Shown here: positions 53,151 to 61,441 of the stretch, one piece after another | Layout of the letters: each line of letters opens with the position of its first letter | How positions within the stretch are numbered: the stretch's first letter is position 1 | DNA from: Leucobacter komagatae | GTDB taxonomy: Bacteria; Actinomycetota; Actinomycetes; Actinomycetales; Microbacteriaceae | Direction: 5' to 3' | NCBI RefSeq assembly: GCF_006716085.1 | Contig: NZ_VFON01000001.1 | Span: 3,228,531 to 3,292,530 of the forward strand | Length of the DNA: 64,000 nt | Position numbers and translations under genes: made by a program | The notes under the pieces: model-generated | Database searches by the model: none | Told to the model about the DNA's origin: nothing | Seen by the model: the letters and a program-made list of their open reading frames with translations, nothing else

Positions 53151-54052
53151 ACAGAGCTCGCCGCGGCGCTGTTTGCCGCACCCTCGGCTGCGTCCACCCG
53201 GCGGTACGCCGCCCGGAGGCCGAAGCCGAACGCGAGCGCGACGAAGAACATGAGCACGCCGTAGACGGCGGCCGGGAGCGACAGCTCCGTGTTGCCGAGC
53301 ACCGTCTGCGCGATCACAATGGCGAGCGTTGCGTTGTGGATGCCGATCTCAAACGAACTCGCGATGGCCTGGGTACGCCCGACCCTGAGGAGCCTCGGGA
53401 CGAAGAAGCCGACGCTCAGGCTCAGCAGGCAGAACAGCACCGTGATGAGCGCGAGCTGGCCGAGGTTCTCGAGCAGCATGTCGAGGTTCGACACGATCGC
53501 GCCCGCGATGACGACGATCAGGATGACGACCGAGGCGACCCTGACGGGCTTGTCCATCCTGTCGGCGAAGGTCGGCCACTGCCACCGTACAAACATGCCG
53601 AGCGCGACCGGAAGCAGCACGATCGCGAAGACCTCGATCGTCTTCGACAGCTGCAGACCAAGCGTTTCCTCCCCGGGCATGAAGTGGGCGATCGCGAGGT
53701 TCGTGATGAGCGGCAGCGTGAAGACCGCGATGACCGAGTTCAGGGCCGTGAGCGAGATGTTGAGCGCAACATCGCCGCGGAACAGGTGGCTGTAGAGGTT
53801 CGCAGTAGTACCGCCGGGTGAGGCCGCGAGCATCATCATGCCGACCGCGAGTACCGGCGAGAGGTTGAACGCGAGCACGAGGCCGAAGCAGAGTGCGGGG
53901 AGGATGAGCAGCTGGCACACGAGCGCTATGAACACCGCCCGCGGGTGCTTCGCAATCCTGGTGAAGTCTCCGACCCGGAGGCTCAGGCCGAGGCCGAGCA
54001 TGATGATGCCGAGGGCGACGGGTAATCCGATGGTGGTCAACGCTGATCCCAT
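53147..54052 (-). CDS. Bile acid:sodium symporter (BASS) family protein
   Basis: The 301-residue product has about nine membrane helices and family motifs (MMMLAASPGGTTANLYSHLFRGDVALNISLTALNSVIAV; FEIGIHNATLAIVIAQT). It would carry an organic anion or other small molecule with sodium; actual substrates of actinobacterial members are not established. ATG 54052 is chosen from several close in-frame starts. No good RBS is seen, so translation may be leaderless or use GTG 54058. Confidence 0.85.
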   Translation of the reverse strand: MGSALTTIGLPVALGIIMLGLGLSLRVGDFTRIAKHPRAVFIALVCQLLILPALCFGLVLAFNLSPVLAVGMMMLAASPGGTTANLYSHLFRGDVALNISLTALNSVIAVFTLPLITNLAIAHFMPGEETLGLQLSKTIEVFAIVLLPVALGMFVRWQWPTFADRMDKPVRVASVVILIVVIAGAIVSNLDMLLENLGQLALITVLFCLLSLSVGFFVPRLLRVGRTQAIASSFEIGIHNATLAIVIAQTVLGNTELSLPAAVYGVLMFFVALAFGFGLRAAYRRVDAAEGAANSAAASSV

Positions 54053-54162
54053 AGCCACAGTATGAACGATGCGACGGCAAAAGTCTCGCATTGGGGGAGG
54101 ACAGCGTTCCCGTTGGCGGAGCTGCCCTCCCTGGTGCGGCGTCAAGGTCGATTAGCGGCGTA

Positions 54163-54234
54163 GGCCGACCGATCCACAGGCCGACCGACCCGCAGGTTGA
54201 CCGACCCACAGGTCGACCGACCCACAGTTCGACC
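54163..54234. repeat. 16-bp tandem repeat, 4.5 copies
   Basis: Units such as GGTCGACCGACCCACA begin at 54163, 54179, 54195 and 54211, with a fifth partial unit to 54234. It fills the gap between the two minus-strand genes and runs up to the ABC-F stop codon. Confidence 0.85.
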
Positions 54235-54235
54235 G

Positions 54236-55909
54236 CTAGCCGGTTGCCGGGCTGAGCACCAGCTGCGGCCACGCTGCGGCGTCGCGCAGCAGCTGGCGGT
54301 CGTGAGAAGACAGCACCACCGCGACTTCGGTCGCGCCAAGCGCTTCGGTCAGTTCGTCTACGAGCGCGATGGACAAATGGTTTGTGGGCTCGTCGAGCAG
54401 CAGTAGGTTGGGGCGCGTCGCGAGCACGAGCGCGAGGTCGAGTCGTCGTTTCTGACCCATCGACAGTTCGCTCACGCGCTTTGCCACCTCCGCCGGGCGC
54501 AACAGGCCCAGCTGTGAGAGCCCGATTGCCTCCTCCTCGTGCACTCTGCCGCGGGCGACGAGTTTGCTGATGACATCCGCGAACACGTCGGCGGCGTGGA
54601 GCTCGCCGGGCACAAGGGATTCCTGGCGAAGCCACCCGATTCGCGCCTCATTGTGGGTGCCAACTCGCCCGAAGGTGGGCTTGAGATCACCAGCAGCGAC
54701 CGCGAGCAGCGTCGATTTCCCGGCCCCGTTCGGCCCAGTCACAACGAGTCTGTCGCCCCTGCTCAGCGTGAGCGAGATCGGGCCAGCGAGGCGACCGGTG
54801 ACGCCGACGTCGTCGAGCGCGAGCAGCTCGACGCCTGAGGGCGCAGTGAGGTCGGGGAAGCTGAACTCCTGTGGCGGTGGTGGGATAGTGACGGCGTGCG
54901 CTTCGAGCGCCTCCTGCCTCCTGTGCACGCTCTGGACGAGGCCGCCCGCCCGGGTAGCACGAGCGTGCTTTCCGGTGCCCTTTTCCGGGCGCCAACCTGA
55001 CACGAGCCGGTTCTGCGCCTGTGACAGGCTTTCCTGGAGCCTCGCTGCTTCGGCACGCTGCTGTTCGTAGGCTTGGTCCCATCGGGCGCGCTCGGCAAGC
55101 CTGCCCTCCCGGTACCCGGCGTAGCCGTTGCCGTAGACCCGCAAGCGGTTGTCGGGTGTGGGGTCGAGGTCGATGATCGTCTCCGCAGCGTCTGCAAGGA
55201 GCGCTCGGTCGTGGCTGACGAACACGACGCCGCCGGCACGCTGCCGAATCTGCGCCGTCAAGAACTCGAGCCCGCTGCGGTCGAGGTGGTTCGTCGGCTC
55301 GTCGAGCAGCAGAAAGTCGTCGTCGGCGCCGAGGAGGCAAGCGAGCCGCACGCGGTAGCGCTGCCCAACCGACAGCCTGTCGAGCGGGGTTCGCATGTCG
55401 GTCTCCGCGCCGAGCGCCTCGAGCGCGATGGTGACTCGCCGCTCCGCGTCCCAGGCGTCGAGGGCCTGGGCCGTCTCGAGCGCCTCGGCGTAGGCTGACT
55501 CAGCAGCTGCTGAGTCAGCGCTCGCTGAACCGCCGCCCGCGGGGACACCGCCAGCGAGTGCGGCAGCTGCCGTGTCGAGGGCGGCGAGCGCAGCGAGCGG
55601 CCGTGCGATGGCACGGGCGACGGCGTCGCCGACGGTGCTGCCGGCGTCTGCCTCCATTTCCTGTTCCGCGATAGCGAGCGTGCCGATGCGGTGGACGGTG
55701 CCCTCATCGGGCTGGATGCTGCCCTCGAGGGTATGCAGCAGCGTCGTCTTACCGCGGCCGTTCTCGCCGACGATCCCGATGCGCGATATTGGCGTGACAA
55801 CGAGATCGACGTCGTTCAGGACCCGCTGCGGTCCTCGGAGAACAGTGACGCCTGACACGGTGAGCTGGGCGCGATGGCGCGCCGAAATGGACGTTGTAGG
55901 GGTATGCAT
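54236..55909 (-). CDS. ABC-F ribosomal-protection (antibiotic-resistance-type) protein
   Basis: The 557-residue product has two ABC cores (GENGRGKTT, LSVGQRYRVRLACLL, LLLDEPTNHLD; then GPNGAGKST, LSMGQKRRLDLALVL, LLLDEPTNHLS). It has no membrane domain and an interdomain linker typical of ABC-F proteins that displace macrolides, lincosamides or pleuromutilins from the ribosome. Its opening (LTVSGVTVLRGPQRVLNDVDLVVTPISRIGIVGENG) resembles the actinobacterial LmrC/TlrC-like group. It begins at ATG 55909 with AAGGAAC 5 bases upstream. A long 5' leader with a tiny ORF and hairpin precedes it. Confidence 0.87.
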   Translation of the reverse strand: MHTPTTSISARHRAQLTVSGVTVLRGPQRVLNDVDLVVTPISRIGIVGENGRGKTTLLHTLEGSIQPDEGTVHRIGTLAIAEQEMEADAGSTVGDAVARAIARPLAALAALDTAAAALAGGVPAGGGSASADSAAAESAYAEALETAQALDAWDAERRVTIALEALGAETDMRTPLDRLSVGQRYRVRLACLLGADDDFLLLDEPTNHLDRSGLEFLTAQIRQRAGGVVFVSHDRALLADAAETIIDLDPTPDNRLRVYGNGYAGYREGRLAERARWDQAYEQQRAEAARLQESLSQAQNRLVSGWRPEKGTGKHARATRAGGLVQSVHRRQEALEAHAVTIPPPPQEFSFPDLTAPSGVELLALDDVGVTGRLAGPISLTLSRGDRLVVTGPNGAGKSTLLAVAAGDLKPTFGRVGTHNEARIGWLRQESLVPGELHAADVFADVISKLVARGRVHEEEAIGLSQLGLLRPAEVAKRVSELSMGQKRRLDLALVLATRPNLLLLDEPTNHLSIALVDELTEALGATEVAVVLSSHDRQLLRDAAAWPQLVLSPATG

Positions 55910-55994
55910 GTAGTTCCTTGTGCCTGGCGCACACCGGTGCCTGCTGCGGCTGGGGTTATCGAGCAACAGTGCCTGCGGGGTGCGCAAATAACGG

Positions 55995-56010
55995 TGACCC
56001 GGTGGGGTCA
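55995..56010 (-). terminator. Attenuator hairpin in the ABC-F leader
   Basis: On the minus strand TGACCC (56010-56005), a 4-base loop and GGGTCA (56000-55995) form a 6-bp stem. A few bases on, the transcript reads TTATTT. This looks like a weak intrinsic terminator between the leader peptide and the ABC-F start. Confidence 0.45.
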
Positions 56011-56063
56011 AAGCTGGGCTCGCCGCGCTCGGAAGTACTCACGAGGGGCGGGCAGAGCAGCCG

Positions 56064-56084
56064 TTACAGGAAGAAGTAATGCAT
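56064..56084 (-). CDS. Leader peptide MHYFFL of the ABC-F gene
   Basis: A minimal 6-codon ORF (Met-His-Tyr-Phe-Phe-Leu, stop TAA) begins 6 bases after the probable -10 box, so its mRNA is likely leaderless. Aromatic leader peptides like this stall drug-bound ribosomes in front of resistance genes in known cases. Expression is inferred. Confidence 0.55.
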   Translation of the reverse strand: MHYFFL

Positions 56085-56090
56085 GATTCA

Positions 56091-56118
56091 AGCGTACAGG
56101 AGTGGCCGCTGCGCGCAA
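56091..56118 (-). promoter_or_regulatory. Promoter of the ABC-F gene
   Basis: On the minus strand TTGCGC (56118-56113), a 16-bp spacer and TACGCT (56096-56091) precede the leader-peptide ATG at 56084 by 6 bases. The gene would be transcribed with a ~175-nt leader. Confidence 0.5.
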
Positions 56119-56155
56119 GCGCCGCCTGCGAGGGCCCGGCCCGCGGGCCCTCCTG

Positions 56156-57595
56156 CTACCCGAGCGCGTCGACGATCGCGGCCCGGCGCTGCGCCACAGT
56201 CTCCGACCGCTCGTTGAACACCCGCGTCGCGCGGCCCTCGCCAAACGCTGGCCAGCCGGGGTCACCGTCGCGGATGAACGCGACCCAGGCCGCGTGCATC
56301 TCCCTGCCGAGGCCGGCTGGCGCCCCCTCGCCGTTCAGGCGCACGGCGTCTTCGTCTTCGAGAAGGTCGAACGCGAATGCAAGATCGAGAGCGTGAGCCG
56401 CTCGCAGGTCGCGAACGGGGCTCTCCCACGCGAACTCGTAGACGAACGTCGGCGCGGTGCGGGCGCGCGCGACCCTCGTTGCCGGTGCCCGGAGGAGCTT
56501 GTCGGTGACGATCTGCCCAAGCTGCTCCCCGGGGGTCGCCGAGGGGAAGGCCTTGCGGACAGCGCGGGCGGCCCGGCCCGGCACCCGCATCGCGAGCCGC
56601 GCGATCCACGCCTTCGCCCCGCTGATACCCGCGAGCGCCTCGGGCGTGAACCAGAGCCGGTACTCGTCGGTGTTCGTGCCGATCAGGATCGGGGTATCGA
56701 TGCCCGCGAGCGCGTCGACGGGGGAGGCGGGGAGAGATTCCGGATCCAGAGCGAGCGCGTACCCCGGCGTCCCGCTGAGGGGCGACGACCCGGCAGCGAT
56801 CTCGCTGCGCGCCCGAAGCAGGTCCGCGGGTTCGGCGGCGGCGAACGCCTCCCGCGACGTGGAAATGCCGAGCTGCTTCGCGATCGCGTCAGACGCACGG
56901 CGGGCTTTTACCGCGTCGACAGCCTCGAGCGGGCCGGATTGGATGATCGCTCGGGCGGCCTTTGCCCGGGCCTGCGGCTGCGAGAGGAGTGCGGCGACGA
57001 GGGCCCCACCGGCGGACTCGCCCATGATGGTGATGCGGCCCGGGTCGCCGCCGAACGCCGCGACCTCGCGGTGCGCCCAGTCGAGCGCGGCCTGCGCATC
57101 ACGCAAGCCGAGGTTCAGCGGTGCGCCGTCGAGCACGCTGAAGCCCTCGGCGCCCAGTCGATAGTTCGCCGAGACGAAGACGATGCCGTCGCGCGCGAAG
57201 GTGCGGCCGTCGTACCCGCTCTGCGCCGCGGCACCGCGCTCGAGCGCCCCGCCGTGGAGCCACAGCACGACGGGCGCGCCCGCGGCGTCTGCTGGCGCCC
57301 ACACGTTCACGGTCAGGATCTCCGTGCCCTCGATCGCGGGCACCTTGATGAGTTCGCCGAGGCTGCCCTGGTAGGGCGTCTGCGGGGCGGTCGGGCCGAA
57401 TGCTTTGGCTTGGAGCGGTTCATTCCACGCCTCGGGCTGCTCGGGGGCGCGGAATCGGAGCTCGCCAAATGGCGCCTTGGCGTAGGGAATCCCGAGGAAG
57501 CGGCGAATCCCGTTGGACTCTGAACCGACGACCTCTCCGAGCGTGGTCGTGACCGTCGTCGTGTTTGCGCTGCGCTGCGCCTCAGCATCTCCCAT
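56156..57595 (-). CDS. Type-B carboxylesterase/lipase family protein
   Basis: The 479-residue product has the carboxylesterase-B signature: oxyanion-hole HGGALERG, the elbow FGGDPGRITIMGESAGG (catalytic Ser about residue 196), and an early RFLGIPYAKAPFGELRFRAPEQPEAW. The catalytic His is probably in RAAHALDLAFAFDLLED near residue 400. There is no signal peptide. Its substrate is not predictable; it hydrolyses esters. Confidence 0.9.
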   Translation of the reverse strand: MGDAEAQRSANTTTVTTTLGEVVGSESNGIRRFLGIPYAKAPFGELRFRAPEQPEAWNEPLQAKAFGPTAPQTPYQGSLGELIKVPAIEGTEILTVNVWAPADAAGAPVVLWLHGGALERGAAAQSGYDGRTFARDGIVFVSANYRLGAEGFSVLDGAPLNLGLRDAQAALDWAHREVAAFGGDPGRITIMGESAGGALVAALLSQPQARAKAARAIIQSGPLEAVDAVKARRASDAIAKQLGISTSREAFAAAEPADLLRARSEIAAGSSPLSGTPGYALALDPESLPASPVDALAGIDTPILIGTNTDEYRLWFTPEALAGISGAKAWIARLAMRVPGRAARAVRKAFPSATPGEQLGQIVTDKLLRAPATRVARARTAPTFVYEFAWESPVRDLRAAHALDLAFAFDLLEDEDAVRLNGEGAPAGLGREMHAAWVAFIRDGDPGWPAFGEGRATRVFNERSETVAQRRAAIVDALG

Positions 57596-57731
57596 GAAGC
57601 CTCCTATGTTGGCTTAAGAGTATTGGGTGCGGGCGTTGTGCGGCTAGTTCGGGGTTGGGTTCGGTGCGGGGCGTTCGGGTCCGCTGGGGCCCGTTGGGTT
57701 GGGTTCGCCGCCGCTGCCACACCCGCCACAC

Positions 57732-57807
57732 CTCATTTTCTCGAGTTCACACCAAACTTGGCCGGAATTACACGTGTTCTCGAGAATTTGGGGTGCTTGG
57801 GTGGGGC
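57732..57807. repeat. Dispersed intergenic element, copy B
   Basis: It shares with 32035-32100 a 27-base block (23 identical), CCGG and a TTTGGG/TGGGTGGGG end. TTCTCGAG occurs twice (57738-57745 and 57777-57784), the second extended to TTCTCGAGAA. Confidence 0.55.
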
Positions 57808-57843
57808 GGGGTGCTTGGGTGGGGCGGGGTGCTGGGGCGGGGC
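57790..57843 (+). repeat. Three-copy 18-bp G-rich tandem repeat
   Basis: The unit GGGGTGCTTGGGTGGGGC occurs at 57790 and 57808 and in a variant at 57826. The plus strand has several runs of three or four G, fit for a G-quadruplex. Confidence 0.85.
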
Positions 57844-58041
57844 CTAGGCGGCGTGGAGGCCGCGGGAACCCCGGTGTCTCCAACGAACACGGGTGTTCCT
57901 GACGCACGAAAAGATACGGGTCAGGCGCGGGAATGGAAGCGCACACCGGGCGTTGACTTCATCTGGGCCGAGCCGATTCACCGGCCAGCCAGAAGACCAG
58001 TAGCGCCAATAGTTCAGCGCCCTCGAAAGGATGCACCTCGC

Positions 58042-58644
58042 ATGACCACCCACTCTGAGCAGCCGCTCATCAAGATTATCGTCGGAAGCGTACGCCCGGT
58101 GCGCGTTGGCGATCAGCTCGCGGCGGCCCTCGCACCCGCGCTGGCTGAGGCGACTGGCGCCCGCGTGGAGATCGTCGACCTTGCAGAGGTTGGCCTCCCG
58201 CTGCTCGACGAGCCGCTGATGCCCGCGATCGGTCAGTACGAGCACGACCACACCAAAGCGTGGAGCGCGACCATCTCGGAGAGCGACGCGGTCGTGTTCT
58301 TGACCCCGCAGTACAACGGCGGGTACCCGGCCGCGCTGAAGAACGCGATCGACTTCCTCTTCCACGAGTGGAAGGCAAAGCCGACGTTCGTGGTGAGCTA
58401 CGGCGGGCACGGCGGCGGAGCAGCTGCTGCGCAGCTGCGCAGCGTGCTCGAGTTCATCGGCCTTGACATTGTCGCGCCCAACGTCGAGCTCACGCTGCCG
58501 CGGGAGTCGTACGGATCGGATGGGCGCCTGGTCGACGCGAAGCCTATTCTCGTTTCGCATGACGCCGCTGTTGAAGCGGCGGCGGCACGCCTCTCAGAGA
58601 AGTTGCGCGAGCGAGCAGAGCTGAACGCGGTCGCCGGCGCGTAA
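58042..58644 (+). CDS. NADPH-dependent FMN reductase family protein
   Basis: The 200-residue product has the flavodoxin-like fold of NADPH-dependent FMN reductases: IIVGSVRPVRVGDQLAAAL, then FLTPQYNGGYPAALKNAIDFLFHEW, then FVVSYGGHGGGAAAAQL. It reduces flavins or quinones with NADPH. ATG 58042 is in frame, with GAAAGGA (58025-58031) upstream; the ATG at 58031 is out of frame. Confidence 0.88.
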   Translation: MTTHSEQPLIKIIVGSVRPVRVGDQLAAALAPALAEATGARVEIVDLAEVGLPLLDEPLMPAIGQYEHDHTKAWSATISESDAVVFLTPQYNGGYPAALKNAIDFLFHEWKAKPTFVVSYGGHGGGAAAAQLRSVLEFIGLDIVAPNVELTLPRESYGSDGRLVDAKPILVSHDAAVEAAAARLSEKLRERAELNAVAGA

Positions 58645-58668
58645 GCTCATGCCCAGGAGGGCAGCTGC

Positions 58669-59613
58669 GTGGGGTATTTCGGGAACGCGGGGTCGGTGAC
58701 GCCGCGTGTGACCGTCGTCGGTGAGGCGCTCATCGACGTCGTGTTGCACGCCGATGGGCGCACCGAGCGCGTGCCCGGCGGTAGCCCGGCGAACGTCGCG
58801 CTCGGGGTAGCCCGGCTCGGGGTCGACACTGCCTTCCTGGGATGCATCGGGCGCGACGGCGACGGTGAGGTGGTTGTCGAACGCCTGAGCGCGGCGGGCG
58901 TCACTGTGCTGCCGGGGTCGCTGAGCGCGGCCCGCACCCCGACCGCTGAGGCCTTGATCGATGAGTCGGGCGACGCGACCTACCGCTTCGACGTGGCCTG
59001 GCACCTGCCGCCAGAGGAAGACGTCGCCCTGTCCGAAGTGCTGCACATCGGCTCGTACAGCGCATTCCTGCAGCCGGGGGCCGACACCGTGCGTGAACTC
59101 GCGCGCCGCTCCCGCGAGGCGGGCCGCCTCACAATCTTCGACCCGAACATCCGACCCGCCCTCGTCGGGGAGCCGGGCCCGGTGCGGGAGCGCTTTGAGG
59201 GGCTCGTTGCCCTTGCCGACATCGTGAAACTCTCGGACGAGGACGCTGGCTGGCTGTACCCCGGGGAATCGGAGGAGGGGGTGCTGCGCCGGATCCTTGA
59301 GCTTGGTGCGGGCCTCGCCGCGATCACCCGAGGGGCCGACGGCGCAACCCTCGCAACCGACTCCGAAATGGTGCGGGTTGCCGCGAAACGAGTGGGCGTC
59401 GTCGACACGATTGGTGCCGGCGACAGCTTCACCGCGGCGCTGATACAGAGTCTCGCGTCGCTGACGCCCCAAGCCATCCCGCTCCTTGACACGGCAGAAC
59501 TCCGGGCGCTCGGCCGCCGGGCGGCGGTCGCGGCAGGCCTCACGGTCGCGCGCCGAGGGGCAGACCTCCCGTCACTCGCCGAGCTCGAAGCGGCTCTTGA
59601 GGCAAGCCCCTGA
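58669..59613 (+). CDS. PfkB-family carbohydrate kinase (fructokinase-like)
   Basis: The 314-residue product has the two PfkB signatures: VPGGSPANVALGVARLGVDTAFLGCIGRDGDG near the start and DTIGAGDSFTAALI near the end with the catalytic Asp. The likely substrate is a hexose such as fructose or a nucleoside. GTG 58669 follows AGGAGGG. It is 24 bp behind the reductase gene. Confidence 0.9.
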   Translation: MGYFGNAGSVTPRVTVVGEALIDVVLHADGRTERVPGGSPANVALGVARLGVDTAFLGCIGRDGDGEVVVERLSAAGVTVLPGSLSAARTPTAEALIDESGDATYRFDVAWHLPPEEDVALSEVLHIGSYSAFLQPGADTVRELARRSREAGRLTIFDPNIRPALVGEPGPVRERFEGLVALADIVKLSDEDAGWLYPGESEEGVLRRILELGAGLAAITRGADGATLATDSEMVRVAAKRVGVVDTIGAGDSFTAALIQSLASLTPQAIPLLDTAELRALGRRAAVAAGLTVARRGADLPSLAELEAALEASP

Positions 59614-59741
59614 GACGAGCCCCGCCGGCAGAATCCCGCCACGCTGAGGCCGCTCGGCGTTCTCCGAGCCGAGTGAGGCAGAGTCGAAGTACACCTGTCG
59701 GCGAGCCCGCCCGCAGTGAGGCCGAAAGGAGCCGGATCGCA

Positions 59742-60674
59742 ATGACGCGCATCAGTGACGAAGGGCGACTGCGGGAGCTGCTCGAACCAGACGGCGGTGA
59801 GTTTTCTGAGATTCCCAGCGGCACGCTGAACTACTCACTCACGGGGGAAGCCCGCAACGGCACGGTGCTGCTCATCGCGGGGCTGTCGATGCAGCGCACC
59901 GACTGGTCGCCCGAGCTCATCGCCGGGCTCCATGAAGCCGGGTACGCGACGCTCGCCGCCGACAACCGTGACGCGGGCAGGTCGCGCATGAACGACAGCA
60001 TCCCCACGGACTACAGCCTCGCCGACATGGCGACCGACCTGCGCGATCTGCTCGAAACGCTCGACCCCAACGCCGCCCACACCAACCCTGGCCCCGTGCA
60101 CGTCGTCGGTATGTCGATGGGCGGGATGCTCGCGCAGCATCTCGCGATGCTCGCCCCCGAGCGCGTGAGGTCGCTCACGTCGCTCATGTCAACGACGGGG
60201 GCCCGCGAGGTTGGCCGCCCCGAACAGGCGAGCAAATGGGTGTTCCTCACACCTGCCCCGACCGACAGTCGCGACGCCTACCTCGCGTACGCGCAGCGCT
60301 ACCACGAGGCGCTCGCCGGGCCGTTTTTCGCCGACCCCGAGCGCGCTCGACAGACGGCTGAGATGGCGTGGGATCGCGGGCTCTCGCCGGCAGGCACGGC
60401 GAGGCAGCTCGCGGCGATCCAATCGGACGGCGACCGCACCGAGAGGCTGCGCGCCCTGCGAGTGCCGACGCTCGTCGCCCACGGTGACGCCGACCCGCTG
60501 ATCGGTATCTCCGGTGGCGTCGCGACCGCAGCCGCGATCCCCGGCGCGAGCATGTACGCGATCCCGGGCATGGGTCACACGGTTCCGTGGCAGCGAGCCG
60601 CCGAGCTCACGGCCCGCCTCGTCGCCCACTTCGCTGCGGCGGCCGCTTCCGTCGACAGGGCGCACGGTCGCTAG
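59742..60674 (+). CDS. Alpha/beta hydrolase
   Basis: The 310-residue product has the nucleophile elbow VGMSMGGMLAQHLAML (Ser about residue 122), and GMGHTVPW near the end provides the His. DGDRTERLRALRVPTLVAHGDADPLIG is the strand with the acid. ATG 59742 follows GAAAGGAG. It is a cytoplasmic lactonase/esterase-like enzyme of unknown substrate. Confidence 0.87.
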   Translation: MTRISDEGRLRELLEPDGGEFSEIPSGTLNYSLTGEARNGTVLLIAGLSMQRTDWSPELIAGLHEAGYATLAADNRDAGRSRMNDSIPTDYSLADMATDLRDLLETLDPNAAHTNPGPVHVVGMSMGGMLAQHLAMLAPERVRSLTSLMSTTGAREVGRPEQASKWVFLTPAPTDSRDAYLAYAQRYHEALAGPFFADPERARQTAEMAWDRGLSPAGTARQLAAIQSDGDRTERLRALRVPTLVAHGDADPLIGISGGVATAAAIPGASMYAIPGMGHTVPWQRAAELTARLVAHFAAAAASVDRAHGR

Positions 60675-60766
60675 GCTCGGGGAGGAAAAGAAAAAGGAGA
60701 CGCCCCGAACGGACTACGCTTGAGGCTCGCATCCCACCCGGTCACTGAACGCTTGAGGAAGACCCC

Positions 60767-61438
60767 ATGAACATCCTGATCGTAGAAGACGACGCCCGCG
60801 TCGCCGAGGCGCTGAGCGCCTATCTGCGGCAGGCGGGGTACACGACGCACCGAGCGGCCGATGGCGCGTCGGGCATCGAAGCGGTGGGGCAAGACACCGA
60901 GGCAGTGATCCTTGACCTCGGGCTCCCTGACATGGATGGCCTCGACGTGTGCCGGCGTATCCGCGGCGTGAGCAGCGTGCCGATCATCATTGCGACGGCC
61001 CGCTCGAACGTCGAGTCGCGCATCAAGGGGCTGCATGCCGGCGCCGACGATTTCGTCGTGAAACCCTACGACGTGCGCGAGCTCATCGCCCGTATCGAAG
61101 CGGTCACTAGGCGCGCCCGTTCGGCCGCGCCCTCACCCGACGAGAGCTCGAACGTCGAACTCGACGGTCTGTACATTGATTTCGCGAACCGGCTCGTGCT
61201 CGCCGAGGGCGCCCCGGTCGAGCTCACCCCGAAAGAGTTCGACATTCTCGCGGTGCTCGCGCGCTACCCGGGTGTCGTGACCCCCCGCGATCGGCTCATC
61301 CGTGAGGTGTGGGGAACCGATTGGACGGGCTTCAGTAGGTCGCTCGAGGTGCACGTCGCCTCGATTCGGCGCAAGCTGAACCGGCCCTCGCTCATCGCGA
61401 CCGTGCGCGGCGTCGGCTATCGGTTGACGGCCGGATAG
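60767..61438 (+). CDS. OmpR/PhoB family response regulator (TctD-like context)
   Basis: The 223-residue product has a receiver domain (MNILIVEDDARVAEALSAYLRQAG; phosphoacceptor Asp about residue 51 in VILDLGLPDMDG; Lys about 101 in DDFVVKPYD) and a winged helix (LTPKEFDILAVLARYPGVVTPRDRLIREVWG; VRGVGYRLT). It is followed 3 bp on by its kinase. The CTCAAG direct repeats at the window end fit the site type of this family. Confidence 0.94.
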   Translation: MNILIVEDDARVAEALSAYLRQAGYTTHRAADGASGIEAVGQDTEAVILDLGLPDMDGLDVCRRIRGVSSVPIIIATARSNVESRIKGLHAGADDFVVKPYDVRELIARIEAVTRRARSAAPSPDESSNVELDGLYIDFANRLVLAEGAPVELTPKEFDILAVLARYPGVVTPRDRLIREVWGTDWTGFSRSLEVHVASIRRKLNRPSLIATVRGVGYRLTAG

Positions 61439-61441
61439 CCC

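Larger units (their letters stand above)
57596..58041. other. 446-bp intergenic region with repeats and a probable promoter
   Basis: No convincing gene lies in this stretch. It holds copy B of the dispersed element (57732-57807), a G-rich 18-bp tandem array (57790-57843), and the dyad GAACAC-N2-GTGTTC (57885-57898). TTGACT (57953-57958) with GATTCA ~17 bases downstream is a possible promoter for the FMN reductase gene. Confidence 0.65.

Noticed and set aside
54053..54635. 428-codon minus-strand ORF spanning 53349-54635
   Set aside because: It overlaps both the symporter and ABC-F genes in another frame and encodes an Arg-rich sequence without motifs.
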